A stretch of DNA of 64,000 bases. It comes from Allobosea sp. OK403 (GTDB lineage Bacteria; Pseudomonadota; Alphaproteobacteria; Rhizobiales; Beijerinckiaceae). Numbering within the stretch: the stretch's first letter is position 1; each line of letters begins with the position of its first letter. Both the position numbers and the translations under genes were made by a program. The notes under the pieces were generated by a model that ran no database searches, was not told the origin of the DNA, and saw nothing but the letters and a program-made list of their open reading frames with translations. Where the stretch lies: assembly GCF_900113835.1 (NCBI RefSeq), contig NZ_FOQV01000007.1:69501-133500 (forward strand). The letters are read 5' to 3'. Of this stretch, positions 52,045 through 61,452 are shown in pieces.

Positions 52045-55000
52045 ATGAACCTGTCCAAATTCTTCATCGACCGGCCGATCTTCGCCGGCGTCCTCTCTGT
52101 GCTGATCCTCGTCGCAGGCCTGCTCTCCCTGCGGGTCCTGCCGATCTCGGAATATCCCGAGGTCGTGCCGCCGACCATCGTGGTGCGCGCGCAATATCCA
52201 GGCGCCAACCCGCGGGTCATCGCCGAGACGGTGGCCACGCCGATCGAGGAGCAGATCAACGGCGTCGAAGGCATGCTCTACATGTCGAGCCAGGCGACGA
52301 CCGACGGCGTGATGACGCTGAACGTCACCTTCAAGCTTGGCACCGACCCCGACAAGGCCCAGCAGCTCGTCCAGAACCGCGTCAGCCAGGCCGAGCCGCG
52401 GTTGCCGGAAGAGGTCCGCCGCCTCGGCGTGACCACGATCAAGAGCTCGCCTGACCTGACGATGGTGGTCCACATCACCTCGCCGAACGGCCGCTACGAC
52501 ATGACCTATCTGCGCAACTACGCCGTCCTCAACGTCAAGGACCGGCTGGCGCGCATCGACGGCGTCGGCCAGGTCCAGCTCTTCGGCTCGGGCGATTATT
52601 CGCTGCGCGTCTGGCTCGATCCGCAGAGGATGGCCGAGCACGGCCTTTCGCCGAGCGACGTCGTCAACGAGATCCGCGCCCAGAACGTCCAGGCCGCCGC
52701 CGGCGTCATCGGCTCCTCGCCGAACGCGCCCGGGCTCGACCTGCAGCTTTCGGTCAATGCGCAGGGCCGCCTCCAGAGCGAGGAGGAGTTCGGCGACATC
52801 ATCATCAAGACCAGCGCGTCGGGCGCAGTGACGCGCTTGCGCGACGTCGCACGCATTGAACTCGGTGCGGCCGAATACGCGCTGCGCTCGCTGCTCAACG
52901 GCAAATCGGCCGTCGCAGTGCCGATCTTCCAGGCCCCGAACTCGAACGCCATCGCCATTGCCGACCATGTCCGGGAGGTGATGCAGGAGATCAAGCAGAA
53001 CATGCCGGAGGGCGTGGACTACTCGATCGTCTACGACACCACCCAGTTCGTCCGGGCCTCGATCGAGGCCGTCGTCCATACGCTGCTGGAGGCGATCGCG
53101 CTCGTCGTGCTCGTCGTCATCGTCTTCCTGCAGACCTGGCGGGCCTCGATCATCCCGCTCGTCGCCGTGCCGATCTCGGTCATCGGCACCTTCGCGGTGA
53201 TGTATCTCTTCGGCTTCTCGATCAATGCGCTCAGCCTCTTCGGCCTGGTGCTGGCGATCGGCATCGTCGTCGACGACGCCATCGTCGTGGTCGAGAATGT
53301 CGAGCGCAACATCGAGGGAGGCCTGGAGCCGCGCGAGGCGACCTACAAGGCGATGCGCGAGGTCTCCGGCCCGATCATCGCGATCGCGCTGGTGCTCGTC
53401 GCGGTCTTCGTGCCGCTGGCCTTCATCAGCGGCCTGACCGGCCAGTTCTACCGCCAGTTCGCGCTCACCATCGCAATCTCGACGGTGATCTCGGCGGTGA
53501 ATTCGCTGACATTGTCGCCGGCGCTCGCCGCGCTGCTCTTGCGCTCGCACCATGCGCCCAAGGACCTGCTGACCCGCGTCATGGACGGCGTCTTCGGCTG
53601 GTTCTTCCGCGGCTTCAACCGCTTCTTCAACCGCTCCTCGCAGGCCTATGGCGGCGGCGTGAAGCGCATTCTCGGCCGCAAGACAGTGATGATGGTGGTC
53701 TATATCGGCCTGGTCGCGCTGACCGTCGGCCTGTTCCGCACCATCCCTGGCGGCTTCGTGCCCGGCCAGGACAAGCAGTACCTCGTCGGCTTCGCGCAGC
53801 TGCCTGACGCCGCGACGCTCGACCGCACGGAGGACGTCATCCGCCGCATGGACGAGATCGCCCTGAAGCATCCCGGCGTCGAGAACGCGATCTCCTTTCC
53901 CGGCCTCTCGATCAACGGCTTCACCAACTCCTCGAATGCCGGCATCGTCTTCGTCGGGCTGAAGTCGTTCGATCAGCGCAAGACGCCCGATCTCAATGGC
54001 GCCGCCATCGCCATGCAGCTCAACAAGGAGTTCGCCGGCATCAAGGAGGCGTTCATCGCCATGTTCCCGCCGCCGCCCGTCCAGGGGCTCGGCACCATCG
54101 GCGGCTTCAAGCTGCAGATCGAGGATCGTGCCGGCCTCGGCTACAAGGCGTTGGACGAGGCGACCAAGGCCTTCATGGCCAAGGCCGTGACGGCGCCTGA
54201 ACTCGCGGGCATGTTCTCGAGCTTCCAGGTCAACGTCCCGCAGCTCTTCGCCGATATCGACCGCACCAAGGCGCGCCAGCTCGGCGTTGCCGTGACCGAT
54301 GTCTTCGAGACGCTGCAGATCTATCTCGGCTCGTCCTATGTGAACGACTTCAACAAGTTCGGCCGCACCTACACCGTGCGCGTCCAGGCCGATGCGCCCT
54401 TCCGCGCCTATGCCGAGGATATCGGCAAGCTGAAGGTCCGCTCGAAATCGGGTGAGATGGTGCCGCTCAACGCCGTGCTGAACGTGCACAACGACACCGG
54501 GCCGGAACGCGCCATGCGCTATAATGGCTTCCTCAGCGCCGACATCAATGCCGGCGCCGCCCCGGGCTATTCCTCGGGGCAGGCCCAGGCCGCCGCCGAG
54601 CGCATCGCCAAGGAGACGCTGCCCAAGGGCTTCGCCTTCGAATGGACCGAGCTGACCTATCAGGAGATCCTGGCGGGCAACTCCGCCATGCTCGTCTTCC
54701 CGCTGGCGATCCTGCTCGTCTTCCTGGTGCTGGCGGCTCAGTATGAGAGCCTGACCCTGCCGATCGCGATCATCATGATCATCCCGATGGGCCTGCTCGC
54801 GGCGATGACCGGCGTCTGGTACACGGGCGGCGACAACAACGTCTTCACCCAGATCGGCCTCGTCGTTCTGGTTGGACTATCCGCCAAGAACGCGATCCTG
54901 ATCGTCGAATTCGCTCGCGAACTGGAGTTCGAGGGCAGGACGCCGGTCCAGGCCTCGATCGAGGCGAGCCGCCTGCGTCTGCGGCCGATCCTGATGACCT

Positions 55001-55227
55001 CGCTTGCCTTCATCATGGGCGTGGTGCCGCTGGTGACGTCGACCGGCGCCGGAGCCGAGATGCGCCACGCCATGGGCGTCGCGGTCTTCGCCGGCATGAT
55101 CGGCGTCACCGCCTTCGGCATCTTCCTGACGCCGGTGTTCTACGTGCTGATGCGCAAGTTGACCGGCAATAAGCCGCTGAAGCAGGTCGACCACCCGCCG
55201 GCCCAGAGGCTGGCCGAAGCAGCCTAA
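52045..55227 (+). CDS. RND multidrug efflux pump, inner-membrane subunit (MexF/AcrB-like, HAE1)
   Basis: 1060 residues, normal for HAE-1 pumps. The N-terminus MNLSKFFIDRPIFAGVLSVLILVAG is canonical. There are twelve membrane helices in two halves, each with a large periplasmic loop. The proton-relay pair DD in TM4 (VVDDAIVVVENVERN, about residue 411) is present, as is the TM10 Lys (GLSAKNAILIVEFA, about 952). SISEYPEVVPP (P-I-S-E-Y-P near residue 32) and GFGG-like loops support MexF. No outer-membrane OprN-like gene follows, so TolC-type channels elsewhere are needed. Confidence 0.95.
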   Translation: MNLSKFFIDRPIFAGVLSVLILVAGLLSLRVLPISEYPEVVPPTIVVRAQYPGANPRVIAETVATPIEEQINGVEGMLYMSSQATTDGVMTLNVTFKLGTDPDKAQQLVQNRVSQAEPRLPEEVRRLGVTTIKSSPDLTMVVHITSPNGRYDMTYLRNYAVLNVKDRLARIDGVGQVQLFGSGDYSLRVWLDPQRMAEHGLSPSDVVNEIRAQNVQAAAGVIGSSPNAPGLDLQLSVNAQGRLQSEEEFGDIIIKTSASGAVTRLRDVARIELGAAEYALRSLLNGKSAVAVPIFQAPNSNAIAIADHVREVMQEIKQNMPEGVDYSIVYDTTQFVRASIEAVVHTLLEAIALVVLVVIVFLQTWRASIIPLVAVPISVIGTFAVMYLFGFSINALSLFGLVLAIGIVVDDAIVVVENVERNIEGGLEPREATYKAMREVSGPIIAIALVLVAVFVPLAFISGLTGQFYRQFALTIAISTVISAVNSLTLSPALAALLLRSHHAPKDLLTRVMDGVFGWFFRGFNRFFNRSSQAYGGGVKRILGRKTVMMVVYIGLVALTVGLFRTIPGGFVPGQDKQYLVGFAQLPDAATLDRTEDVIRRMDEIALKHPGVENAISFPGLSINGFTNSSNAGIVFVGLKSFDQRKTPDLNGAAIAMQLNKEFAGIKEAFIAMFPPPPVQGLGTIGGFKLQIEDRAGLGYKALDEATKAFMAKAVTAPELAGMFSSFQVNVPQLFADIDRTKARQLGVAVTDVFETLQIYLGSSYVNDFNKFGRTYTVRVQADAPFRAYAEDIGKLKVRSKSGEMVPLNAVLNVHNDTGPERAMRYNGFLSADINAGAAPGYSSGQAQAAAERIAKETLPKGFAFEWTELTYQEILAGNSAMLVFPLAILLVFLVLAAQYESLTLPIAIIMIIPMGLLAAMTGVWYTGGDNNVFTQIGLVVLVGLSAKNAILIVEFARELEFEGRTPVQASIEASRLRLRPILMTSLAFIMGVVPLVTSTGAGAEMRHAMGVAVFAGMIGVTAFGIFLTPVFYVLMRKLTGNKPLKQVDHPPAQRLAEAA

Positions 55228-55270
55228 AGTCTCGAGCGGTCTCCGATCAAACTGGATCGGAAACCGCCCT

Positions 55271-55332
55271 AGCGCTTTGTTTTAACGCGTTTTCTTCACG
55301 CGAACCGGTGTCCACTTCGCTCGAAAACGCTC
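55271..55332. repeat. Intergenic repeat of the GCGAACCGGTGTCCAC type
   Basis: This stretch (AGCGCTTTGTTTTAACGCG... GCGAACCGGTGTCCACTTCG... CTCGAAAACGCTCT) contains the arms GCGTTTTC (55287) and GAAAACGC (55323). The core GCGAACCGGT-CCACTTCGCTCGAAAACGCT is a repeat I recall from Bradyrhizobium and relatives. It lies after the efflux pump gene, ahead of the terminator hairpin. Confidence 0.55.
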
Positions 55333-55346
55333 TTGAAAGACACAAT

Positions 55347-55377
55347 CGCCGGAGCGTTTCCCGCTCCGGCGATTTTT
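55347..55377 (+). terminator. Rho-independent terminator after the RND operon
   Basis: A 10-bp stem, CGCCGGAGCG-TTTCC-CGCTCCGGCG, is followed by ATTTTTCG on the plus strand. It lies about 120 bases after the pump stop codon and just before the stop of the convergent dehydrogenase gene. In the other direction the stem lacks a T-tract. Confidence 0.85.
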
Positions 55378-55380
55378 CGT

Positions 55381-56346
55381 TCAGACGACGAGATCGAGCG
55401 GCGGCACCGGCTCGCCGCGCGAGACATGGGCCATATTGGCGAACATCCGCGTCACCGTCGGCGCGAAATTATCGGCGGCCATGGCGGCGAGATGCGGCGT
55501 CACGACGATGTTGTCGAGCGTCAGCAATTCGCTCTCGGCCGGCAGCGGCTCGACCGAGTAGACATCCATCGCCGCGCCGGCGATGTCCTTGGCGCGCAGC
55601 GCCACCACCAGGTCGGCCTCGTTGACGACGCCACCGCGCGCGACATTGATCAGCACGGCGGTCTTCTTCATCGCAGCCAAGGCAGCCTTGTCGATCAGAT
55701 TGGTGGTCTCCGGCGTCAGCGGGCAATGCAGCGAGACGACGTCGGACTGGGCCAGAAGCTCGGCCATCGTGGCGTGCTTCACGCCGAGTGCGGCTTCCTC
55801 AGCGGCGCTGAGCGGCTGGCGCTTGGAATAGAGGATGGTGCAGCCGAAACCCTTGAGCAGCTTGGCGACATTCTTGCCGATGGCGCCAAAGCCGACGATG
55901 CCGACCGTCTTGCCCGAGAGCATGAAGGTCTCGCCCGGCAGATGTCCGGTGGCCCAATGCCCCTTCTTCAGCTCGGCATGGCCATAGCCGATATAGCGCA
56001 GCGCCGAGAGCATCAGTCCGAGCGTGAATTCGGCGACCGGAACGGCATTGCTGCCGGTGGTGCGGGCGACCTTGATGCCAAGCTCCTTCGCCGCGGCGAC
56101 GTCGATATTATCGACGCCGACGCCCCATTTATGCAGCAGCTTCAGCTTCTTCGCCGCGCGCAGCACATCGGCGGAAACACCGACCTGGCCGGAGATGGCG
56201 TAGTCGGCCTCGGCGATGATCTCCTTCATGTGCTCGTCGCCGCGCGCCGTGCCGTGGGTCAGCACAAAACCGGGCGGCAGGAGGGCGCGCAGCTTCGTGG
56301 CGCGGTCGGGAGAGGTCATATCGAGCAGAACGATGGTTTCGGGCAT
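55381..56346 (-). CDS. D-isomer specific 2-hydroxyacid dehydrogenase (SerA-like)
   Basis: 321 residues. NAD-binding VGIVGFGAIGKNVAKLLKGFG near residue 145; catalytic Arg in NVARGGVVNEADLV, Glu in VYSVEPLP and His in TPHLAAMAADN, all present. N-terminal ADYAISGQVGVSADVLRAAKKLKLLHKWGVGVDNID is typical of PGDH-like enzymes. It reduces a 2-keto acid to a D-2-hydroxyacid, or the reverse. It is the last gene of the long minus-strand operon, 25 bp after the GGT gene. Full-length, unlike the broken relative at 9331. Confidence 0.9.
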   Translation of the reverse strand: MPETIVLLDMTSPDRATKLRALLPPGFVLTHGTARGDEHMKEIIAEADYAISGQVGVSADVLRAAKKLKLLHKWGVGVDNIDVAAAKELGIKVARTTGSNAVPVAEFTLGLMLSALRYIGYGHAELKKGHWATGHLPGETFMLSGKTVGIVGFGAIGKNVAKLLKGFGCTILYSKRQPLSAAEEAALGVKHATMAELLAQSDVVSLHCPLTPETTNLIDKAALAAMKKTAVLINVARGGVVNEADLVVALRAKDIAGAAMDVYSVEPLPAESELLTLDNIVVTPHLAAMAADNFAPTVTRMFANMAHVSRGEPVPPLDLVV

Positions 56347-56371
56347 GGTCAGGGATCCGGTCGCAGATGGG

Positions 56372-58048
56372 TCAGATGGTGAAGCGCACGCCGGCGCGAG
56401 CGAGCCCGCCGGAGATCGCGACGGGGGTGCCGTCGGCGCGCCAGCAGGCGGCGCCCGTCAGCGTGCCGTCGGGGTTGAAGGAGATGGCGTTCATGCCACC
56501 GGCGATGCGCGGCATGCGGACGATCCTGTGGCCGCGCGCCGTGAGCTCGTCGGCGACGCTGTCGGGGATCGCGGCCTCCAGTTCCAGCGCGCCGCCCTCG
56601 GTCCAGACGCGCGGCGCCTCGACCGCCTCCTGCAGGCTCATGCCGTGGTCGATCAGGTTGACGATCGCCTGCAGCGCCGAGGGGAAGATGCGCAGCGCGC
56701 CGGGCAGGCCGAGTGCGAAGGCGAGCTTGCCGTCGCGCAGCGCCATCATCGGCGCCATCGAGGTGAAGACGCGCTTGCCGGGCGCGATCGAGAGGGCGCG
56801 GCCGGGATGCGGGTCGAAGTTGAACATATAGTTGTTGGTCAGCATCCCAGTGCCGGGAATCTGCGTGCAGGCGCCGAAGAGGCCATTGATCGTCTGGGTC
56901 GAGGTGACGACATTGCCCTGGGCATCGGCGACCGTGACATGGGTCGTGTCGGCGGATTCGCCGCCCGAGAGCCCCGCGCTCCAGCTCTTGGCCTTGTCCA
57001 TCGCGATCAGCGCACGCCGCTCGCTGGCATAGGCCTTGTCGATCAGGCGCTCGACCGGGACCTTGATGAAGGCGGGGTCGGCGGTGGCCACGGCCCGGTC
57101 GGCGAAGGCGATTTTCAAAGCTTCCGCCAGCAGGTGGACTGCATCCGCCGAGCCGAAGCCGAGCGAGCCGATGTCGTAGCCCTCGAGGATGTTGAGCATC
57201 TGCACGATATGCACGCCCGAGGAGGAGGGCGGCGGCGGGCCGACGATCTCGTAGTCGCGATAGGAGCCGCGCACCGGCTCGCGCGTCGCGACCTTGTAGG
57301 CGGCAAGGTCCGCCTGCTCGATCAGGCCGCCATTCGCCGCCATGAAATCGGTCAGCGCCTTGCCGAGCGGACCGTCATAGAGCGCAGCCGGTCCCTGCTT
57401 GGCGATCAGGCGCAGACTCTTGGCGTAGTCGGCCTGAACCAGCCGCGTGCCGGGCTCTATCGCCTTGTCTCCCACCAGCAGCAGCGCCGAAAGACCAGGA
57501 TCGCGCGCGAGGTCGGCGACGTTGTCGCTGATGCAGTTGGAGAGATAGGGCGTCGTGACGAAGCCGCGTTCGGCCAGTGCGATCGCCGGCTGCAGCACCT
57601 CCTCGAGCGAGAGCGTGCCGAAGCGCGCCAGGGCCTCGCACCAGCCGGCGAGCGCGCCGGGAACCGCGACCGCCTTCGGCCCGACGACGTTGAGCCGGTC
57701 GCGCACGTCGCGCTGCCGGCCGACCTCGTCGGAGAGACAGTCATACATCTCGGCGCTCGCCTTGAGCGGCGCGGTCGAGAGACCGTCGAGCACGACATGG
57801 CGGCCATCGGCCATGCGGATATGCGCGACGCCGCCGCCGAGGATGCCGACCATCATCGGTTCGACGACGGTGAGCGCGAAGAGCGAGGCGACGGCGGCAT
57901 CGATGGCATTGCCGCCGGCCAGCAGCATCTGCGAGCCAGCTGCCGAGGCCAGCGGATGGTTCGTCACCACCATGCCGCGCGAGCCGGTGGCGGGCTTCTT
58001 CTCGCAGGCGAAGGTCGCGACGCGCGGAACGGGAGGAGAGGAGGTCAC
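56372..58048 (-). CDS. Gamma-glutamyltransferase family protein
   Basis: 558 residues of the Ntn-hydrolase GGT/YwrD-type family. The autocatalytic Thr is in ESADTTHVTVAD (about residue 370); the small subunit follows with GACTQIPGTGMLTNNYM and the oxyanion region PSSSGVHIV earlier. It either transfers gamma-glutamyl groups or hydrolyses gamma-glutamyl or related amides. No signal peptide is visible, so it is likely cytoplasmic or periplasmic by an unusual route. It lies 9 bp after the RraA-like gene, which suggests an imported gamma-glutamyl or amide compound. Confidence 0.9.
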   Translation of the reverse strand: MTSSPPVPRVATFACEKKPATGSRGMVVTNHPLASAAGSQMLLAGGNAIDAAVASLFALTVVEPMMVGILGGGVAHIRMADGRHVVLDGLSTAPLKASAEMYDCLSDEVGRQRDVRDRLNVVGPKAVAVPGALAGWCEALARFGTLSLEEVLQPAIALAERGFVTTPYLSNCISDNVADLARDPGLSALLLVGDKAIEPGTRLVQADYAKSLRLIAKQGPAALYDGPLGKALTDFMAANGGLIEQADLAAYKVATREPVRGSYRDYEIVGPPPPSSSGVHIVQMLNILEGYDIGSLGFGSADAVHLLAEALKIAFADRAVATADPAFIKVPVERLIDKAYASERRALIAMDKAKSWSAGLSGGESADTTHVTVADAQGNVVTSTQTINGLFGACTQIPGTGMLTNNYMFNFDPHPGRALSIAPGKRVFTSMAPMMALRDGKLAFALGLPGALRIFPSALQAIVNLIDHGMSLQEAVEAPRVWTEGGALELEAAIPDSVADELTARGHRIVRMPRIAGGMNAISFNPDGTLTGAACWRADGTPVAISGGLARAGVRFTI

Positions 58049-58057
58049 GGTGTCGCC

Positions 58058-58738
58058 TCAGCCCTTCGCCGCGGCGATGGCGTCGAGCACCATCTTGGTC
58101 GCGCCGGAGAGATCGCCGAGCTTTTCGCCGGCCTTGACGCGGTCCTGGCTGCGCTCGCCGCGCTCTTGCCGGGCAAGCGCGGCGTCGGCGATCGCCTCGG
58201 CCTCGCCGCGCGGCAGCACCAGCACGCCCGATTCATCGGCCAGGATGACGTCGCCGGCCTTGACCGGAACATTGCCGCAGGAGATCGGCAGGTTCAGCGT
58301 GCCGCCGAGATTGTAGAGCCGTGTCGTGATCGGCGACATGCCCCGGCACCACATCGGGAAATCGCTGTCCTCGATCTCGGTCAGGTCGGTGCAGGGCCCG
58401 TCGACGATGCCGCCGATCGCGCCTGCGGCCTTGGCCGCGACCGTGACGCCGCCGCCCCAGCAGGCATGCTTGTCGTCGCCGAGCCGGTCAACGACGAGGA
58501 TGTCGCCGGGCCGCAGCAGGCCGAGCGTGTGGTGCAGCAGCGTTGAATCCTGGCCGGGGATGGCGAGCGTCACGGCGGCGCCGGCGATGCGCTTGCCGCG
58601 CAGCAACGGCTGGATGCCGCGATCCATGAAGCCCCAATGCTGGGAATGGCCGATGGTCGCGGTTTCGACCTTCTGGAGCTTCTCGACGAGCGCGGCCGGC
58701 AGCTGCTCGGGCATGGGGGCGATGCGGTAATCGGGCAT
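58058..58738 (-). CDS. RraA/HMG-aldolase-like protein
   Basis: 226 residues. The fold reads ATIGHSQHWGFMDRGI at the N-terminus; the motif region GDILVVDRLGDDKHACWGGGVTVAAKAAGAIGGIVDGPCTDLTEI holds the conserved metal-binding Asp (D118). The Arg of the usual G-x-R-D is Thr (T117). Family members are class II 4-hydroxy-4-methyl-2-oxoglutarate/oxaloacetate aldolases or RNase E regulators. The operon position favours a metabolic role on a keto-acid. It is 9 bp from both neighbouring genes. The missing Arg makes standard aldolase activity uncertain. Confidence 0.82.
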   Translation of the reverse strand: MPDYRIAPMPEQLPAALVEKLQKVETATIGHSQHWGFMDRGIQPLLRGKRIAGAAVTLAIPGQDSTLLHHTLGLLRPGDILVVDRLGDDKHACWGGGVTVAAKAAGAIGGIVDGPCTDLTEIEDSDFPMWCRGMSPITTRLYNLGGTLNLPISCGNVPVKAGDVILADESGVLVLPRGEAEAIADAALARQERGERSQDRVKAGEKLGDLSGATKMVLDAIAAAKG

Positions 58739-58747
58739 GATGTTCTC

Positions 58748-59536
58748 CTATTTTCCAACGGCGCGCGCGACGCCGACGAGACGTTCCACGATGACGACGA
58801 CGATCAGCGTCGCGACGATCAGCAAGACGGACAGGGCCGCGACCAGCGGGTCGGTGCGGCCCTCGACATAGCGCACCATCTCGACCGGCAAGGTCGCGGC
58901 GCGCGGCCCCGACAGGAACAGCGAGATCACCGTTTCGTCGAAGGACAAGAGGAAGGACAGGCAGGCGCAGGCGATCAGCCCCGGCGTCGCCAGCGGCAGG
59001 GTCACGCGCCAAACCACGCGCCAGGGCTTTGCTCCAAGCGTCGCGGCAGCAGCCTCGATATCATCGGGCAAGGTCGAGAAGGCGGTCGTCATCATCCGGA
59101 TCACGAAGGGTACGGTCACGGTCATGTGCCCGAGCACGAGGCCGGGCAGCGTCGCGGTCAAGCGCAGGGGCGTGAAGAACAAGAGCAGCGCGAGGCCCGT
59201 GATCAGGGTCGGCAACAGCAGCGGCGCGAGGAAGAAATTGGTCAATGCGCCGCGCCAGCGGAACTGCCCCTTGTTCAGCGCCAGCGCCGCGGGCACGCCG
59301 AGCGCCAGCGACAGCAGCGTGACCACGCAGGCGATCTGCACGCTGAGCCACAGCGCGTTCAGCAGCGGCTCATTATGCTCGAGCTGGTTGAACCAGCGCA
59401 GCGAATAGCCCGACGGCGGGAAAACGATGAAATTATCGGCGGAGAAGGCAAGCGCCACCACGATCGCGATCGGCGCCAGGATCAGCACATAGACGATTGC
59501 CGCAAGGCTGGAGAGAACGCGTCCGGCGCCGTTCAT
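58748..59536 (-). CDS. Polyamine-type ABC transporter permease (PotC-like), second system
   Basis: 262 residues with six membrane segments; N-terminus MNGAGRVLSSLAAIVYVLILAPIAIVVALAFS. EAA-type loop DIEAAAATLGAKPWRVVWRVTLP near residue 170 and FLLSFDETVISLFLSGPRAATLP as in PotC. ATG 59536 overlaps the PotB-like stop by four bases. The frame open to 59629 lies inside the upstream permease and is rejected. Confidence 0.9.
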   Translation of the reverse strand: MNGAGRVLSSLAAIVYVLILAPIAIVVALAFSADNFIVFPPSGYSLRWFNQLEHNEPLLNALWLSVQIACVVTLLSLALGVPAALALNKGQFRWRGALTNFFLAPLLLPTLITGLALLLFFTPLRLTATLPGLVLGHMTVTVPFVIRMMTTAFSTLPDDIEAAAATLGAKPWRVVWRVTLPLATPGLIACACLSFLLSFDETVISLFLSGPRAATLPVEMVRYVEGRTDPLVAALSVLLIVATLIVVVIVERLVGVARAVGK

Positions 59537-60375
59537 CGCTGCAATCCTCGCGCGGCGATGTTGGAGGCGACGAGCAGCAGGAGCAAAAGCACGAGCGTGT
59601 AGATCGCCAGCACCGAGGCCACCGGCCAATTGGTGTTGGTCGTCGCCTGCTCGAAGATCTCCGTCGCCAGCACGAAGACGCGCCCGCCGCCGAGCAACTT
59701 TGGCGTGATATAGGCCGACATCGAGAGCACGAAGCCCAGCCCCGCCGCCAGCGCCAGCGCCGGCAGGCTGAGCGGCAGCGTCACGCGCCAGAAGGTGCGT
59801 GCCGGCGAGGCGCCCAGGCTGCGCGAGGCCTCTTCCAGCGTCCGGTCGAGCTGGCCGAAGCCGGCGAGCAGCGCCAGGATCATATAGGGCATGATGCTCT
59901 CGGCCAGGCCGATGGTGACGCCGGTCCAGTTGAAGACGAGCTTGACCGGCGTCGAGATCAGGCCGAGCGACTGGGCCAGCGTGTTGACGAGGCCGCGATC
60001 GCCCAGGATCGCGAGCCAGCCGAAGACGCGCACCACCCCCGAGATCAGCATCGGCATGATAGCGATCACGGCGAGCAGCCCGCGAAAGCGCGAAGTGGTG
60101 CGGAACAGGAACAGCGCGACCGGGTAGGACAACGTCAGCGCGATCAGCGTCGCACTGAGCGAGAGCCAGAGCGAATTCAGCGTCAATTCGAAGGTGAAGC
60201 CGTCGCTGAAGACCTCCTGCGCGGTTTTCAGCGACCAGGCCTCGATCATTGCGCCGGTCGGGCCGGTCTCATTGAAGGCGTTCCGAAACAGGCCAAGCGT
60301 CGGCCAGGCATAGACCGCGAGCACGAACAGCGCCGCGGGCAGGACCAGCAGCTTCAGGCGCGCCGTGCCGGTCAT
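59533..60375 (-). CDS. Polyamine-type ABC transporter permease (PotB-like), second system
   Basis: 280 residues, six membrane segments. The central block VRVFGWLAILGDRGLVNTLAQSLGLI and an EAA loop (LEEASRSLGASPARTFWRVTLP) near residue 185 are present. The segment SMSAYITPKLLGGGRVFVLATEI matches PotB. The start ATG overlaps the ATPase stop by four bases (60372-60375), so the three genes are translationally coupled. Confidence 0.91.
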   Translation of the reverse strand: MTGTARLKLLVLPAALFVLAVYAWPTLGLFRNAFNETGPTGAMIEAWSLKTAQEVFSDGFTFELTLNSLWLSLSATLIALTLSYPVALFLFRTTSRFRGLLAVIAIMPMLISGVVRVFGWLAILGDRGLVNTLAQSLGLISTPVKLVFNWTGVTIGLAESIMPYMILALLAGFGQLDRTLEEASRSLGASPARTFWRVTLPLSLPALALAAGLGFVLSMSAYITPKLLGGGRVFVLATEIFEQATTNTNWPVASVLAIYTLVLLLLLLVASNIAARGLQR

Positions 60376-61439
60376 GGCGTCTCGCGGGCAGACGGCCGGG
60401 CGAAGGGCAATGTGTCCCGCGCCTGCCAGATCACCGCGACCTCGGCGCCTTCCGGCAAGGCCGCCGTGCCCGACTGCGTCTCGATCGTGAGTTGTCCGCC
60501 TGCCCCCTCGAGCAGAACCTCGACATGGTCGCCGACGAAGACGCTGCGCAGCACGCGGCCGGTCACGCGCGCCATGCCATCCGCAACGGGTTCGGAGACA
60601 GGCACGATCCGCATGCGTTGCGGCCGGACGAACAGGTCGAACTCGCCGCTTGCCGGGGCCTTGACCGGCAGAGCCTGGCCCCAGAGCACGGCGCGGCCTT
60701 CCGCGTCGCGCGCCGCCGGCAGCGCATTGGCGCGGCCGACGAATTCGGCGACGAAGCGGGTTGCCGGGCGCTCATAGATATCCTCGGGCGAACCGATCTG
60801 CGCAATCCGCCCGCGATTCATCACCGCGATCCGGTCGCACATCGTCAACGCCTCGACCTGGTCATGCGTGACGAACAGGGTGGTGATCCCGAGCGAACGC
60901 TGAATCGAGCGGATCTCGTGGCGCATCGTGTCGCGCAGCTTGGCATCGAGATTGGAGAGGGATTCGTCGAGCAGGAGCACGGCGGGCCGGATCACCAAGG
61001 CGCGCGCCAGCGCCACGCGCTGCTGCTGTCCGCCCGAGAGTTCGCGCGGCCGCCGCCCGTCGAGGCCAGCCAGCCGCACCAGCGCGAGTGCTTCCGTGAC
61101 CTGCCGCGCGATCTCCGCCTTGTTGACGCCGCGCTCCTCCAGCCCGAAGCCGACATTGCGCGCGACGGACAGATGCGGAAACAGCGCGTAGGACTGGAAG
61201 ACATAGCCCATATTGCGCCGATGCGCCGGCAGCCGCGTGATCTCGGTGCCGTCGAGGCGGATCGCGCCGCGATCGGGATCGACCAGCCCCGCCAGCATGC
61301 GCAAGGTCGTGGTCTTGCCGCAGCCGGAGGGGCCGAGCAGCGCGACGGCCTCGCCTTGCTCGACGGAGAGCGAGACGTCATCGACAGCGACGGAATCGCG
61401 ATAGCGCTTCTGCAGGCCGGAGAGTTCGAGATAGCTCAT
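60372..61439 (-). CDS. Polyamine-type ABC transporter ATP-binding protein (PotA-like), second system
   Basis: 355 residues. Walker A GPSGCGKTT near residues 36-44, Q-loop VFQSYALFPHLSV, signature LSGGQQQR, Walker B VLLLDES (the usual Pro after DE is Ser), H-loop FVTHDQ. TOBE domain in the last 120 residues. Start ATG 61439 lies 13 bp after the binding-protein stop. It drives the permease pair in the same operon. It is distinct from the PotA-like protein at 20268. Confidence 0.93.
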   Translation of the reverse strand: MSYLELSGLQKRYRDSVAVDDVSLSVEQGEAVALLGPSGCGKTTTLRMLAGLVDPDRGAIRLDGTEITRLPAHRRNMGYVFQSYALFPHLSVARNVGFGLEERGVNKAEIARQVTEALALVRLAGLDGRRPRELSGGQQQRVALARALVIRPAVLLLDESLSNLDAKLRDTMRHEIRSIQRSLGITTLFVTHDQVEALTMCDRIAVMNRGRIAQIGSPEDIYERPATRFVAEFVGRANALPAARDAEGRAVLWGQALPVKAPASGEFDLFVRPQRMRIVPVSEPVADGMARVTGRVLRSVFVGDHVEVLLEGAGGQLTIETQSGTAALPEGAEVAVIWQARDTLPFARPSARETP

Positions 61440-61452
61440 CGGGTGGTTCTGC

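Noticed and set aside
51940..54489. An 849-codon open frame on the minus strand opposite the RND pump
   Set aside because: Shadow of the pump gene; rich in Asp, Arg and His from reversed codons, with no recognisable fold.
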